64,000 bases of DNA from CAKZSB01 sp964573105 (lineage in GTDB: Bacteria > Pseudomonadota > Gammaproteobacteria > Granulosicoccales > Granulosicoccaceae), in assembly GCA_964573105.1 (NCBI GenBank), contig CAZNIS010000031.1, positions 3,059 through 67,058 on the forward strand, given 5' to 3'. This document shows positions 8,137 through 16,295 of this stretch, piece after piece. The translations under genes and the position numbers were made by a program. Each line of letters opens with the position of its first letter. The stretch's first letter is position 1. The notes under the pieces were generated by a model. That model did not search any database, was not told the DNA's origin, and worked only from the letters and a program-made list of their open reading frames with translations.

Positions 8137-9605
8137 TGCAACTGAATAACGAGTCACTTGGCAGCCTGGGCGATGACGTTCAAACGCCGGCCTACGCGCG
8201 AGCCGATACCCATTGCGGCATCGTCCATCTGGGCGTGGGGGCATTCCATCGTGCGCACCAGGCGGTAACGATCGACGATCTGCTGGCATCAGAGCCGGGG
8301 TGGGCGATTACCGGCGTCAGTTTACGTGCGGCGGACACGGCCACTGCCCTGAACCCGCAACACGGTCTGTACACGCTGCTCGAAACGGGGGCTGACGGTA
8401 ACCGGGCCAGAGTGATTGGCAGCCTGCAACAAGTGCTGGTGGCGCCGCAGCAGGGCGCGACCCTGTTGCAGGCGATGATTGATCCGGCCGTTCGAATTGT
8501 GTCGATAACGATTACTGAAAAAGGCTATTGCCATACACCGGCAACCGGCATGCTGGACGAGCAGCACGCCGATATTGTCTACGACGTGACAGCGCTGCGT
8601 GAGGATCGCTATCCGCGAAGTGCGGTGGGTTGGCTGGTGCTGGCGCTGAAACACCGTCGCGAGAATGACAGTGGCCCGTTTACGGTGGTGAGCTGTGACA
8701 ATCTGCCAGCTAACGGCCAGGTGGCGCGCAACGTCGTGCTGCAGTTGGTGCACCTGATCGATGAACACCTTGCCAACTGGATTGCCGCGAATGTCAGTTT
8801 TCCGTGTTCCATGGTCGATCGAATTGTGCCGGCGACGACGGACGCCGATCGCGAGCAGGTGCGAGCGATCACCGGGGTGCACGATGCCTGGCCGGTTCTC
8901 GCGGAGCCGTTCAGCCAATGGGTGCTGGAAGATGGTTTTTGTAACGGCAGACCGTCTTTCGAGAATGCGGGTGTGCAAATGGTCGATGATGTCGAGCCTT
9001 TTGAACTAATGAAGCTTCGGATGTTAAACGGCTCGCACTCGACACTCGCCTATCTGGGCTTTCTGGCCGGGCACGAGACGGTGGCCGATGCAATGAATGG
9101 GGCGGGTTTCAGGTCGTTGTTATCGCAGATGATGAGTGATGAAATTATGCCCGGTCTGTCATTGCCGGTGTCGGTAGACTTGCCGGCCTATCGCGATGCG
9201 CTGTTGCAACGCTTCGACAACCCGGCACTACAGCATCAAACCGCGCAAATCGCGATGGATGGTTCGCAAAAGATTCCGCAGCGTTTGCTTGCCACCATCG
9301 AAAACAACCTTAAGTGTGGACGATCAATCGAGACTTTGTCGCTCGCGGTGGCGGGCTGGATGCGCTATGCGCGTGCAGTCGATGAAAAGGGGGCACGTAT
9401 CGATGTACGCGATCCGTTGGCAGAAAATCTGGCGCATGCGGCGAATGCCGGTGATGCCGCCACGGTAGTTGCACAGTTTCTGTCTATGCGTGACGTCTTC
9501 CCGATGTCACTGGCGGCTAATCAGTTGTTTGCCACGACAGTGACACTGGCACTGGAACGGTTGACTAATCTGGGTGCTGCCGCCTGCGTGGCGCAGTGGC
9601 GTTGA
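8136..9605 (+). CDS. Mannitol dehydrogenase family; probable fructuronate reductase
   Basis: 489-residue polyol/aldonate dehydrogenase. VHLGVGAFHRAHQA near residue 31 is the Rossmann NAD(P)-binding region, SCDNLPANG is a core family segment, and KLRMLNGSHSTLAYLG near residue 290 holds the catalytic lysine and the family hallmark. Mannitol 2-dehydrogenase, UxuB and UxaB are close relatives. Pairing with uxaC argues for D-fructuronate to D-mannonate reduction (UxuB). The start ATG at 8136 overlaps the uxaC stop; a GTG one codon earlier is also in frame. No mannonate dehydratase gene is present in the window. Confidence 0.87.
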   Translation: MQLNNESLGSLGDDVQTPAYARADTHCGIVHLGVGAFHRAHQAVTIDDLLASEPGWAITGVSLRAADTATALNPQHGLYTLLETGADGNRARVIGSLQQVLVAPQQGATLLQAMIDPAVRIVSITITEKGYCHTPATGMLDEQHADIVYDVTALREDRYPRSAVGWLVLALKHRRENDSGPFTVVSCDNLPANGQVARNVVLQLVHLIDEHLANWIAANVSFPCSMVDRIVPATTDADREQVRAITGVHDAWPVLAEPFSQWVLEDGFCNGRPSFENAGVQMVDDVEPFELMKLRMLNGSHSTLAYLGFLAGHETVADAMNGAGFRSLLSQMMSDEIMPGLSLPVSVDLPAYRDALLQRFDNPALQHQTAQIAMDGSQKIPQRLLATIENNLKCGRSIETLSLAVAGWMRYARAVDEKGARIDVRDPLAENLAHAANAGDAATVVAQFLSMRDVFPMSLAANQLFATTVTLALERLTNLGAAACVAQWR

Positions 9606-9616
9606 CACGCTAGAGG

Positions 9617-10069
9617 TCATTCGGACAGCAAAGACTCCAGAGAAAAGCTGGATCTGGTTTCTCCGGTAGGTTTGAACAGGCCGTTGACTCTGGCGACGGG
9701 GTTGTCACTGCTGCTGATCAGGCCGTTGACGAAGATCAGATTTTTCGATGCGCGCAATACTGTGGCGCGGCCCTCGATCCAGTCACCCTGTTGTGCGGGG
9801 CCGACAAAGTCACAACCCAGATTGATCGTGACCATGTATTGATGAATGCCGGATTGTGCATTGGCATTCAGGATTAGCAGCATGTCTGCCATTGTCATCA
9901 GCATGCCGCCGTGGCAGGTGCCACCCGGATTGCAGTGCCGTGCCTCGACTGGCAGGCCGATCACCAGGGCGTCGTCTTCGCGCTTGCCGTATAACGGGCC
10001 GAGTGGATCGATAAACGGGTTGGGTTGCATCGCCAGTTTGCGAAAGTCGGCGGGAATGTTTGCAGGCAT
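9617..10069 (-). CDS. PaaI-family hotdog-fold thioesterase
   Basis: 150-residue single hotdog domain. NPGGTCHGGMLMTMADM near residues 48-64 is the hallmark N-x-x-G-x-x-HGG segment of PaaI/YbgC-type acyl-CoA thioesterases, on the long central helix. The C-terminal strands include FVGPAQQGDWIEGRATVLRA. It probably hydrolyses an acyl- or aryl-CoA; the substrate is unknown. It sits 5 bases downstream of metC on the same strand and is likely cotranscribed with it, and it is convergent with the uxuB-like gene. Confidence 0.87.
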   Translation of the reverse strand: MPANIPADFRKLAMQPNPFIDPLGPLYGKREDDALVIGLPVEARHCNPGGTCHGGMLMTMADMLLILNANAQSGIHQYMVTINLGCDFVGPAQQGDWIEGRATVLRASKNLIFVNGLISSSDNPVARVNGLFKPTGETRSSFSLESLLSE

Positions 10070-10074
10070 ACGCT

Positions 10075-11238
10075 TTACACTCGCGACAGACCGGTAGCCA
10101 GATCTTCGATCAGGTCGTCGCGATGTTCAAGGCCGATGTGAAATCGCAACAGGGTTTCACCGTTGTTCCACGGCACGACATCTCGCACCAACGGCAAGCG
10201 ATTGACGGCTACCAGGCTCTCGTACCCGCCCCACGAAGAACCGATTTTAAAATGCGACAACGGGTTGATTAATCGTTCGGCAGCGGCCAGTGAATCGTCT
10301 TTGAGGGTCAAGCCAAACAGACTGGCGCCACCGGTGAATTGCGCTTGCCAAAGGGCGTGACCGGGGTCGTCGGGCAGGGGCGGGTATAACACCTGTTTGA
10401 CTTGCGGCTGTTCGTGAAGCCAGTTCGTGATCTGCAATGTGGCGTCGTACTGTTCACGCAAACGCAGGTTCATGGTTCGAAGGCCACGCAACGCGAGAAA
10501 GCAGTCATCGGGGCCGGCAACGTCGCCGACGGTCATCGCGTAATCGGCTATCTGCTTAAACAGCGTATCGCTGTTGGCACTAATCAGCCCGATCACCAGG
10601 TCCGAATGTCCGGCCACGTATTTGGTGCCAGCCTGAATGGATATGTCGACGCCGTGCTGCAGTGGTTTGTAGAAAAGCGGTGTCGCCCAGGTGTTATCCA
10701 TCGCCACCAGGATGCCGCGCTCGCGTGCCACGCTGGTGATGGCGGCGATGTCCTGCATCTCGAAGGTGAGTGAACCGGGGGCCTCCAGGAAAATCAGCGT
10801 TGTGTTTTGCCTGCACAGTGTGGCGATTTCCCCTCCGGCGTTCGGATCGTAGAACTCTGCCTCGACCCCAAACCGGGCCAGTACATCGGCGCAAAATTTT
10901 CTGGTCGGGCCGTACACTGAATCGGTGACAAGAATGTGATCACCCGCTTTTACCACGGCTGCTATCGCAAGCGTGCAGGATGATAGTCCGGTGGCGGTCA
11001 CGACGGTGCCGGCGGCTTGCTCCAGTTCGCTGATCGCGCTGGCCAGTGCGCGGGCGTTTTGCGTGCCGGTGGCGCCGTAGGTCACCTGGCCAAAACGACG
11101 GTCACCATCGAAGCGACCGAGGTAGCTTTGCACGTCGTCGTAGAGGATGGTGGAGGCTCGATGTACCGGCACATTGACGCTGGCACCGGGGCCAGACAGA
11201 TTGCGACCGGCTTGAATCAGTTTTGTCTCTTCTTTCAT
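10075..11238 (-). CDS. metC: Cystathionine beta-lyase
   Basis: 387-residue Cys/Met-metabolism PLP enzyme. YGATGTQNA and ATGLSSCTLA near residues 55-85 lie around the cofactor phosphate site, MDNTWATPL carries the Asp that contacts the pyridine nitrogen, and SIQAGTKYVAGHSD holds the PLP lysine (TK). The details (TKY-AGHSD and WATPLFYKPL) suit cystathionine beta-lyase, which makes homocysteine for methionine synthesis. The frame extends to 11370, but the ATG at 11238 matches family length and leaves room for the promoter of the divergent selenoredoxin gene. Confidence 0.88.
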   Translation of the reverse strand: MKEETKLIQAGRNLSGPGASVNVPVHRASTILYDDVQSYLGRFDGDRRFGQVTYGATGTQNARALASAISELEQAAGTVVTATGLSSCTLAIAAVVKAGDHILVTDSVYGPTRKFCADVLARFGVEAEFYDPNAGGEIATLCRQNTTLIFLEAPGSLTFEMQDIAAITSVARERGILVAMDNTWATPLFYKPLQHGVDISIQAGTKYVAGHSDLVIGLISANSDTLFKQIADYAMTVGDVAGPDDCFLALRGLRTMNLRLREQYDATLQITNWLHEQPQVKQVLYPPLPDDPGHALWQAQFTGGASLFGLTLKDDSLAAAERLINPLSHFKIGSSWGGYESLVAVNRLPLVRDVVPWNNGETLLRFHIGLEHRDDLIEDLATGLSRV

Positions 11239-11388
11239 GGTCAGTGCCTGACGGTGCGGGCTTGGCTGCATTATATCGACTGTGCGTCCGGCGTGCGGAC
11301 GCACGGCTGCACAGCTGCATTGGGCGATCGGGTTTGCGGCTGGAATTTGCGGTATATTGGTACCCCGCAATTTGAAGAGGAAATCCCT

Positions 11389-11868
11389 TTGCGCCAGTTA
11401 CTCAACCCCGGTGACGCGTTCCCGGATCTCACACTGACGAGCTCCGCCGCAGAGTCCATCAGCGTTCCCGCATCTGGTCCGAACTATCAGGTCATTCTTT
11501 TTTTTCGGGGTAAGTTCTGACCTTACTGTCTCCGTCAGTTGGGCGGCTTCAGTGAACATTATTCAGAACTGCAATCCCTGGGTGCCACGGTGCTGGCGGC
11601 CAGTACCGACACACACGACAATACGCAGGTGATGGCGGCGGATACGCCCTATCCGGTGTGTTACGGCGTGACGCGCGAACAAGCCGAGCGTGTGGGCGCC
11701 TGGTGGGAGGATCGGCGGGGCCTGATCCAGCCGTCGGATTTCATCCTCGGCGCTGATGGCAACGTGTTGTCTGCCACCTACAGCACTGGACCAGTCGGCC
11801 GTCTGGAGGCGGCTGATGCGGTTCGTTTCATCCAGTTTCAGGAGAAACTGAAACAGCAATCGGCCTAG
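11389..11868 (+). CDS. Predicted selenocysteine redoxin (AhpC/TSA-like, UPYC)
   Basis: Read through an in-frame TGA at 11518-11520, this is a 159-residue thioredoxin-fold protein of the AhpC/TSA redoxin type. The upstream part (NPGDAFPDLTL, then VILFFRGKF) and the downstream part (PYCLRQLGGFSEHYSEL, then ATVLAASTD) are consecutive pieces of one redoxin domain in the same frame. Relatives carry RG-x-W/F-CPYC here; the TGA replaces the first Cys, giving Sec44-Pro-Tyr-Cys47. A SECIS-like stem-loop begins two bases after the TGA. The start TTG at 11389 follows GAAGAGG. A standard gene caller would break or truncate this gene. Likely role: peroxide or disulfide reduction in the cytoplasm. Alternatives are a nonsense mutation or sequencing error. 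No sel genes are in the window. Confidence 0.83.
11523..11555 (+). promoter_or_regulatory. Predicted bacterial SECIS element
   Basis: The bases after the TGA (11518-11520) fold as a stem-loop inside the coding sequence. The lower stem is 6 bp, pairing 11523-11528 with 11550-11555 and including one U-G pair. A 3x3 internal loop follows. The upper stem is 5 bp, CCGTC (11532-11536) with GGCGG (11542-11546), one pair being U-G. The apical loop is AGTTG. The loop begins 16 bases after the TGA and has G in its second position, both as expected for bacterial SECIS elements that recruit SelB. This is a hand-derived fold. Confidence 0.65.
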
Positions 11869-11875
11869 CGGATCG

Positions 11876-11907
11876 ATCGACCGCGCGGCGCACACCGCGC
11901 GGTCGAT
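11876..11907 (+). terminator. Strong hairpin after selenoredoxin gene
   Basis: Perfect 13-bp inverted repeat, 11876-11888 pairing with 11895-11907, with a 6-base loop. It starts 7 bases after the TAG stop. Only a weak T-rich tract (TGTTT) follows, so it may act as a terminator or as an mRNA-stabilising hairpin. Confidence 0.7.
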
Positions 11908-11944
11908 GTTTCCAACCGGCCACCTTCACCACTCGCAGGCGACG

Positions 11945-12775
11945 ATGATCAACAACCCAACTCGCAAATCACCGCTGACGGTCTCTATCGGCAGTCTCGG
12001 CGCCATTGGTCGTCAGGTGGCGGCGTGTATCGACGCTGGCAACATACCGGGGCTCGAGCTTGGCGCTGTCTCTGCCCGCGACCACGACAAGGCGCGTCGC
12101 AATCTGCAGGGCTTTCAGCGCTCACCTGCGATCGTTGCACCTGCCGAGTTAGGGGCGGGGGCGGATATTGTTATCGAATGTGCGCCCAAGGTGGTGTTTG
12201 CCGAGATTGCCCATGCCGCAATCGAGAATGGCTGTATGTTCATGCCGTTGTCTGTTGGCGCCTTGCTTGACCATCCTGAACTGCTGGATCGCGCAGCCGA
12301 GACCGGATCGGTCATCAATGTGCCGACCGGCGCATTGCTGGGGCTGGATGCGGTAAAAGCGGTCAGCGAGGGCGAGGTCAGTTCGATCACGCTGCTGACG
12401 CGCAAGCCGCCGAGTGGTCTGCAAGGCGCGCCGCATTTGGTGCAGAACAATATCGACGTCGAGGGCCTGACCGAGCCGTTACAGGTATTTGGCGGCACTG
12501 CACGTGAGGCGGCGCGCGCTTTTCCGGCCAATGTGAATGTGGCGGCGGCGCTGGCGTTGGCGGGCATTGGGCCCGAGCGCACCACTGTCGAGGTGTGGGC
12601 TGATCCGGCGGTCAGTCGCAATATTCACACAATCGATGTCGTTGCCGAGGCGTCGAATTTTTCCATGACGATTCAGAACGTGCCGAGCGAGACGCCAGCC
12701 ACCGGCAAGATCACCGCTTTGAGTGTAATCGCCGCGTTGCGTCGACTGACGGCAACGCTGGTGGTGGGCACCTGA
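11945..12775 (+). CDS. L-aspartate dehydrogenase family protein
   Basis: 276-residue oxidoreductase. SIGSLGAIGRQVA near the N-terminus is a Rossmann dinucleotide motif, ECAPKVV follows strand 4, and INVPTGALLGLDAVKA, TRKPPSGLQGAPH and NVNVAAALALAGIGPERT are hallmark segments of the DUF108/aspartate dehydrogenase family (NadX-like). Such enzymes interconvert L-aspartate and iminosuccinate, feeding NAD synthesis or amino acid breakdown. No nadA or nadC lies nearby, so a catabolic role is as likely. I chose the ATG at 11945 (MINNPTRK) because the further upstream start at 11906 falls within the hairpin after the preceding gene. Confidence 0.85.
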   Translation: MINNPTRKSPLTVSIGSLGAIGRQVAACIDAGNIPGLELGAVSARDHDKARRNLQGFQRSPAIVAPAELGAGADIVIECAPKVVFAEIAHAAIENGCMFMPLSVGALLDHPELLDRAAETGSVINVPTGALLGLDAVKAVSEGEVSSITLLTRKPPSGLQGAPHLVQNNIDVEGLTEPLQVFGGTAREAARAFPANVNVAAALALAGIGPERTTVEVWADPAVSRNIHTIDVVAEASNFSMTIQNVPSETPATGKITALSVIAALRRLTATLVVGT

Positions 12776-12834
12776 ACTGCGTCTACCACTGTTTTTGTAC
12801 ACCCGGGCGTTCGGGTCGATGCTTTAGACGCAGT
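12776..12834 (+). other. Nested inverted-repeat structure
   Basis: Perfect 10-bp inverted repeat ACTGCGTCTA/TAGACGCAGT at 12776-12785 and 12825-12834, enclosing a second perfect 5-bp hairpin ACCCG/CGGGT at 12801-12805 and 12812-12816. It begins just past the aspartate dehydrogenase stop and ends about 30 bases before the ribosome binding site of the next gene. No T-run follows. It may be a factor-dependent terminator or a structured leader; I match it to no known RNA family. Confidence 0.4.
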
Positions 12835-12878
12835 AGCTATTTTGATACGCTCTACCGTCAACCAGGGGGAGTCCTTTG

Positions 12879-13679
12879 ATGGCACAGCTTAGCAGCGCCG
12901 AAATTGCACAATACCAGGACAGTGGCTATGTCGTGCCCGAGTTCACGCTGCCGGCTGCAACGGTAGATAAACTGCGCGAGACAGTCGATCGGCTGATTCG
13001 CGACAATCCCGATGTGCGCCCCGAACAACTGGTCAACGCACACATCGCCAATCCGAATGCCGAAGGTGTCAAAGGGGCGGATGAACTACTCGATCTGACA
13101 CGCCACCCCGATATCCTCGATCTGGTCGAGTCCGTACTTGGGCCGGATATCATTCTCTGGGGCTGTCACCTGTTCTGTAAACCGGCGGGCGATGGCATGG
13201 AGGTGCCGATGCATCAGGACGGGCACTACTGGCCGATTCGTCCGCTTGCAACCTGCACCGCCTGGGTTGCGATCGATGACAGTCTGGCGTCCAACGGCTG
13301 CCTGCGGGTAGTGCCCGGCTCGCACCTTGAGCAAACCCTGCACGATCACTACACCGATGATCGCGAGCGTTTGACACTGACGCAGGCGGTCGAGCCAGAG
13401 CACTTGTCGCAGCCTTCAGTGGATGTCGAGCTTAAGGCCGGCCAGTTGTCTTTGCACGATGTCTATTTGATTCACGGCTCCAATCCGAATACCTCGTCGA
13501 ACCGCCGCGCCGGTGTCGCGATTCGCTACATGCCCGGCACCTCGCTGATGCAGCGCGATCTGTTTGAACCTGGGGACAGCTCCGGATTTAAAGTCGACTT
13601 CTCACAACGGCCGCTGTGGTTGTTGCGTGGTCAGGATAAAACCGGGCGCAACGATTTTAATGTCGGGCACGGCAGTTAG
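12879..13679 (+). CDS. Phytanoyl-CoA dioxygenase (PhyH) family protein
   Basis: 266-residue Fe(II)/2-oxoglutarate-dependent oxygenase of the PhyH family. VPMHQDGHYWPI near residues 108-119 gives the HxD iron ligands; the distal histidine lies in YLIHGSNPN near residue 204, followed by the NRR-GVAIRYMP segment that binds 2-oxoglutarate. WVAIDDSLASNGCLRVVPGSH is also typical. The preceding AGGGGGA suits either TTG at 12876 or ATG at 12879. Substrates in this family are diverse (ectoine, quaternary amines, acyl-CoA), so none is assigned. It follows the aspartate dehydrogenase gene on the same strand. Confidence 0.9.
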   Translation: MAQLSSAEIAQYQDSGYVVPEFTLPAATVDKLRETVDRLIRDNPDVRPEQLVNAHIANPNAEGVKGADELLDLTRHPDILDLVESVLGPDIILWGCHLFCKPAGDGMEVPMHQDGHYWPIRPLATCTAWVAIDDSLASNGCLRVVPGSHLEQTLHDHYTDDRERLTLTQAVEPEHLSQPSVDVELKAGQLSLHDVYLIHGSNPNTSSNRRAGVAIRYMPGTSLMQRDLFEPGDSSGFKVDFSQRPLWLLRGQDKTGRNDFNVGHGS

Positions 13680-13780
13680 CGAGATCCACTGTCGCGTTGC
13701 AGCGAACACCGCAACGCGTGCGAGTGACTGACACAGGCAGATGTGCTTGACGCCCCGCCATGCCACGGAGCAGGAGACCC

Positions 13781-15397
13781 ATGCCAGCACCTTCTAAAGC
13801 AATGATTGTCACGGCGCAACCGGAGGCCTCCGAGGCCGGCGCGCGCGTGTTGATGCGCGGTGGCAATGCCGTTGACGCGGCGATGGCGGCCGCGCTTGTG
13901 CAAGGGGTCGTCGATCCGCAAATGTGTGGCATTGCCGGCTTTGGCAGTTGCCAGATCTATATGCCCGGGCGCGGCGTGCACACGTGCATCGACTTTCACG
14001 GCAAGACGCCGCTGGCGGCAAGCCCCGATATGTGGCTTGATCGGCTGGAGGGCGAGACGCGCGATGGCTTTGGTTTTGTGTTGCGCGACAATGTCAACGA
14101 TCTGGGCTATCAGTCGGTCACGACACCCGGCAGCCTGCTCGCCTATTCGGAAAGTGCCGCCGAGTATGGCACGTTTGACTGGGCCGATATCTGCCAGCCC
14201 GCTATCGATCAGGCAAAGGCAGGTTTCGCGGTCCGGCCACACGTGTATTTCTGGTGGACTCACGGTGCCGACTTCGGGCGCGTGCAGATCACAGATCGAA
14301 TCGGATTTTCCAACACCGGCAGGCAGATCTATTTTCATCCGGACGGCAGTCTGAAAAAAATTGGTGACAGAGTAGTGAATCCGGATCTCGCGACGACGCT
14401 CGCGCGCATCGCCCAGCATGGTGCGGAGATTTTCTACTCAGGTGAGATCGCCGAGCAGATTGACATGGACATGCGCGCACACGGTGGGCTGTTGTCGCGT
14501 GATGATTTGCGTTCGTACCAGACAACGCGCTGCGATCCGCTGCAGGGCAGCTACCGCGATTTCACACTGTCGACCAACCACCCGCCCGGTGGCGGTATTA
14601 TGCTGGTGCAGATGTTGAACATACTGGAGCAGTTTGATCTCGCCTCGATCGGGCACAACAGCACAGAATACATCCGCATTGTCAGCGAAGCGATGAAAGC
14701 CGCCACTGCTGACAAAGACAATTACGTCGGCGACCCGGCATTCATCAATGTGCCGATGGACTGGCTGACTGACAAAACCTACGCAGCGGAGATCGCCGCC
14801 AGAATAGAACGGCGCGAAAAACTTAAGGTCACCCGGCTGGGTCAGCCAGAACCTGCAGACACAACGCATGTGGCAGTGGTGGATAACGATGGCAACTGTG
14901 TGACGATGACGCACTCACTCGGCATGCCATCTGGTGTCATAACCGATGGCCTGGGCTTCATGTACAACGGCTGCATGGGGGTGTTTGATCCACGGCCGGG
15001 GCGCGCCGGTTCTATCGCAGCCGGCAAAAGTCGTTTCAGTTCAGTCTGCCCCACGATTGCATTTCGCGCAGACCAGCCGCGCGTGGTACTGGGTGCGCCA
15101 GGTGGAACTCAGATCGCGATGGGAGTAGTCCAGGCGCTGTTGAATGTGATGGATTTCGATATGTCGATGAGCGATGCGGTCAGCGTGCCGCGCTTCTCGG
15201 CGACCAGTGATGTCATCGACATCATGAATCGAATTCCCGACTATACCGTTGCACCGCTGCGTGAGCAGGGATACGACGTTGTGCGCTCTGCTCTAACGTT
15301 CGGTATTGGTGCGTTGCATGGCATACGCATTGACGATGGACAATTGACCGGTGGCGCAGATCCGGGTCACGACGGTGTGGCGTTAGGTGTCAATTGA
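13781..15397 (+). CDS. Gamma-glutamyltransferase family protein
   Basis: 538-residue Ntn hydrolase. ARVLMRGGNAVDAAMAAAL near residues 20-40 is the N-terminal GGT signature, and PADTTHVAVVDNDGN near residue 360 contains the Thr that becomes the nucleophile after autocleavage, so two subunits are expected. Later segments ANGVITDG-like and SVCPTIAF also fit. Classic GGTs have a signal peptide for the periplasm; none is visible here, so the enzyme may be cytoplasmic, as in GGT-like amidases that act on gamma-glutamylated amines or cephalosporin-like amides. The ATG at 13781 follows CAGGAGA. Confidence 0.9.
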   Translation: MPAPSKAMIVTAQPEASEAGARVLMRGGNAVDAAMAAALVQGVVDPQMCGIAGFGSCQIYMPGRGVHTCIDFHGKTPLAASPDMWLDRLEGETRDGFGFVLRDNVNDLGYQSVTTPGSLLAYSESAAEYGTFDWADICQPAIDQAKAGFAVRPHVYFWWTHGADFGRVQITDRIGFSNTGRQIYFHPDGSLKKIGDRVVNPDLATTLARIAQHGAEIFYSGEIAEQIDMDMRAHGGLLSRDDLRSYQTTRCDPLQGSYRDFTLSTNHPPGGGIMLVQMLNILEQFDLASIGHNSTEYIRIVSEAMKAATADKDNYVGDPAFINVPMDWLTDKTYAAEIAARIERREKLKVTRLGQPEPADTTHVAVVDNDGNCVTMTHSLGMPSGVITDGLGFMYNGCMGVFDPRPGRAGSIAAGKSRFSSVCPTIAFRADQPRVVLGAPGGTQIAMGVVQALLNVMDFDMSMSDAVSVPRFSATSDVIDIMNRIPDYTVAPLREQGYDVVRSALTFGIGALHGIRIDDGQLTGGADPGHDGVALGVN

Positions 15398-15409
15398 AGA
15401 AGGAGCAGC

Positions 15410-15832
15410 ATGGCCAATCCCATCGAGTATCGCGACGGCTATAAGTATCAACTGGTCTCCGACTACGAAATTCAGACACCGGTCCGCCCGCGTTCGGAAG
15501 TGGATACCGACTACATTGCCCTGAGCAAAACCGGCTGGCTCACGGTAAAAAAGGGCTATGCATGGGATGGTGTGTCAGGCCCGGTGATCGACACCAGCAA
15601 TAATCTGCGGGCATCGCTGGTGCACGATGCGCTGTACCAGTTAATGCGATTGCGAAAGCTCGGGGTCAGGAGCAACAAGGATCGGGCGGACAAATTTTTT
15701 CGCAAACTCTGCAAAGAAGACGGTGTGCCGAATCTGCTTGCGCAAACGTACTACGTGGCGTTGAAGAATCTCGGCAAGCCATCAACCGAACCCGAGAGCG
15801 AGAAAAAACCTCGTTTTGCCCCAGAACAATAG
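15410..15832 (+). CDS. DUF1353 family protein
   Basis: 140-residue soluble protein. KKGYAWDGVSGP near residues 47-58 and ASLVHDALYQLMR near 67-79 are the conserved motifs of DUF1353, a family found in bacteria and phages whose function is not established. The C-terminus is charged and likely disordered (EPESEKKPRF). It starts 12 bases after the gamma-glutamyltransferase stop with GAAGGAG before its ATG, so the two are probably cotranscribed. Confidence 0.82.
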   Translation: MANPIEYRDGYKYQLVSDYEIQTPVRPRSEVDTDYIALSKTGWLTVKKGYAWDGVSGPVIDTSNNLRASLVHDALYQLMRLRKLGVRSNKDRADKFFRKLCKEDGVPNLLAQTYYVALKNLGKPSTEPESEKKPRFAPEQ

Positions 15833-15896
15833 CGTTCGCAGGATCGAGAATCCTGGCTCGCAAATAAATGGTTTCACTCATCAGCGGAGAATAAGC

Positions 15897-16244
15897 ATGA
15901 TCGTCGATCATCGCACCTACACGATTGCGCCTGGCAACATGCCCCGATACCTGGAGCTATACAAAACGCGTGGCCTTCCGCTGCAGCTTAAACATCTGGG
16001 CAAGTGCGTTGGCTGGTACGTCAGTATGGATATCGGCACGCTCAATCAGGTGGTGCACCTGTGGGCCTATAGCGATCTCAACGATCGGGCTCAGCGACGT
16101 GCCAACCTGATGCAGGAACAGGCCTGGATTGATTTTCTCGGCGATGCCATGCCGTTGCTGCAAAGTATGGAAAACAAGATTCTCTCCGCCACCGACTGGT
16201 TTGATCTTGACGCCGCAGTTAACGCACAGCTCAATGCAACCTAG
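15897..16244 (+). CDS. NIPSNAP family protein
   Basis: 115-residue single NIPSNAP domain with a ferredoxin-like alpha/beta fold: IVDHRTYTIAPGNMPRYLELY at the N-terminus and LNQVVHLWAYSDLNDRAQRR in the middle. Bacterial members often sit next to catabolic genes; no enzyme activity is firmly known. The frame opens at 15816 inside the previous gene, but GGAGAATAAGC before the ATG at 15897 fixes the start. Confidence 0.85.
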   Translation: MIVDHRTYTIAPGNMPRYLELYKTRGLPLQLKHLGKCVGWYVSMDIGTLNQVVHLWAYSDLNDRAQRRANLMQEQAWIDFLGDAMPLLQSMENKILSATDWFDLDAAVNAQLNAT

Positions 16245-16295
16245 CCAATCCGGTGTCGATCGCACAATGCAGCCGCCTGTGCGTCGGCGATCTGA

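Noticed and set aside
11389..11520. Selenoredoxin gene read as two separate genes or a pseudogene
   Set aside because: Both parts are consecutive sections of one fold in the same frame with no shift, the TGA falls on the catalytic residue, and a stem-loop follows; Sec insertion explains all of this better, although a nonsense change cannot be fully excluded.
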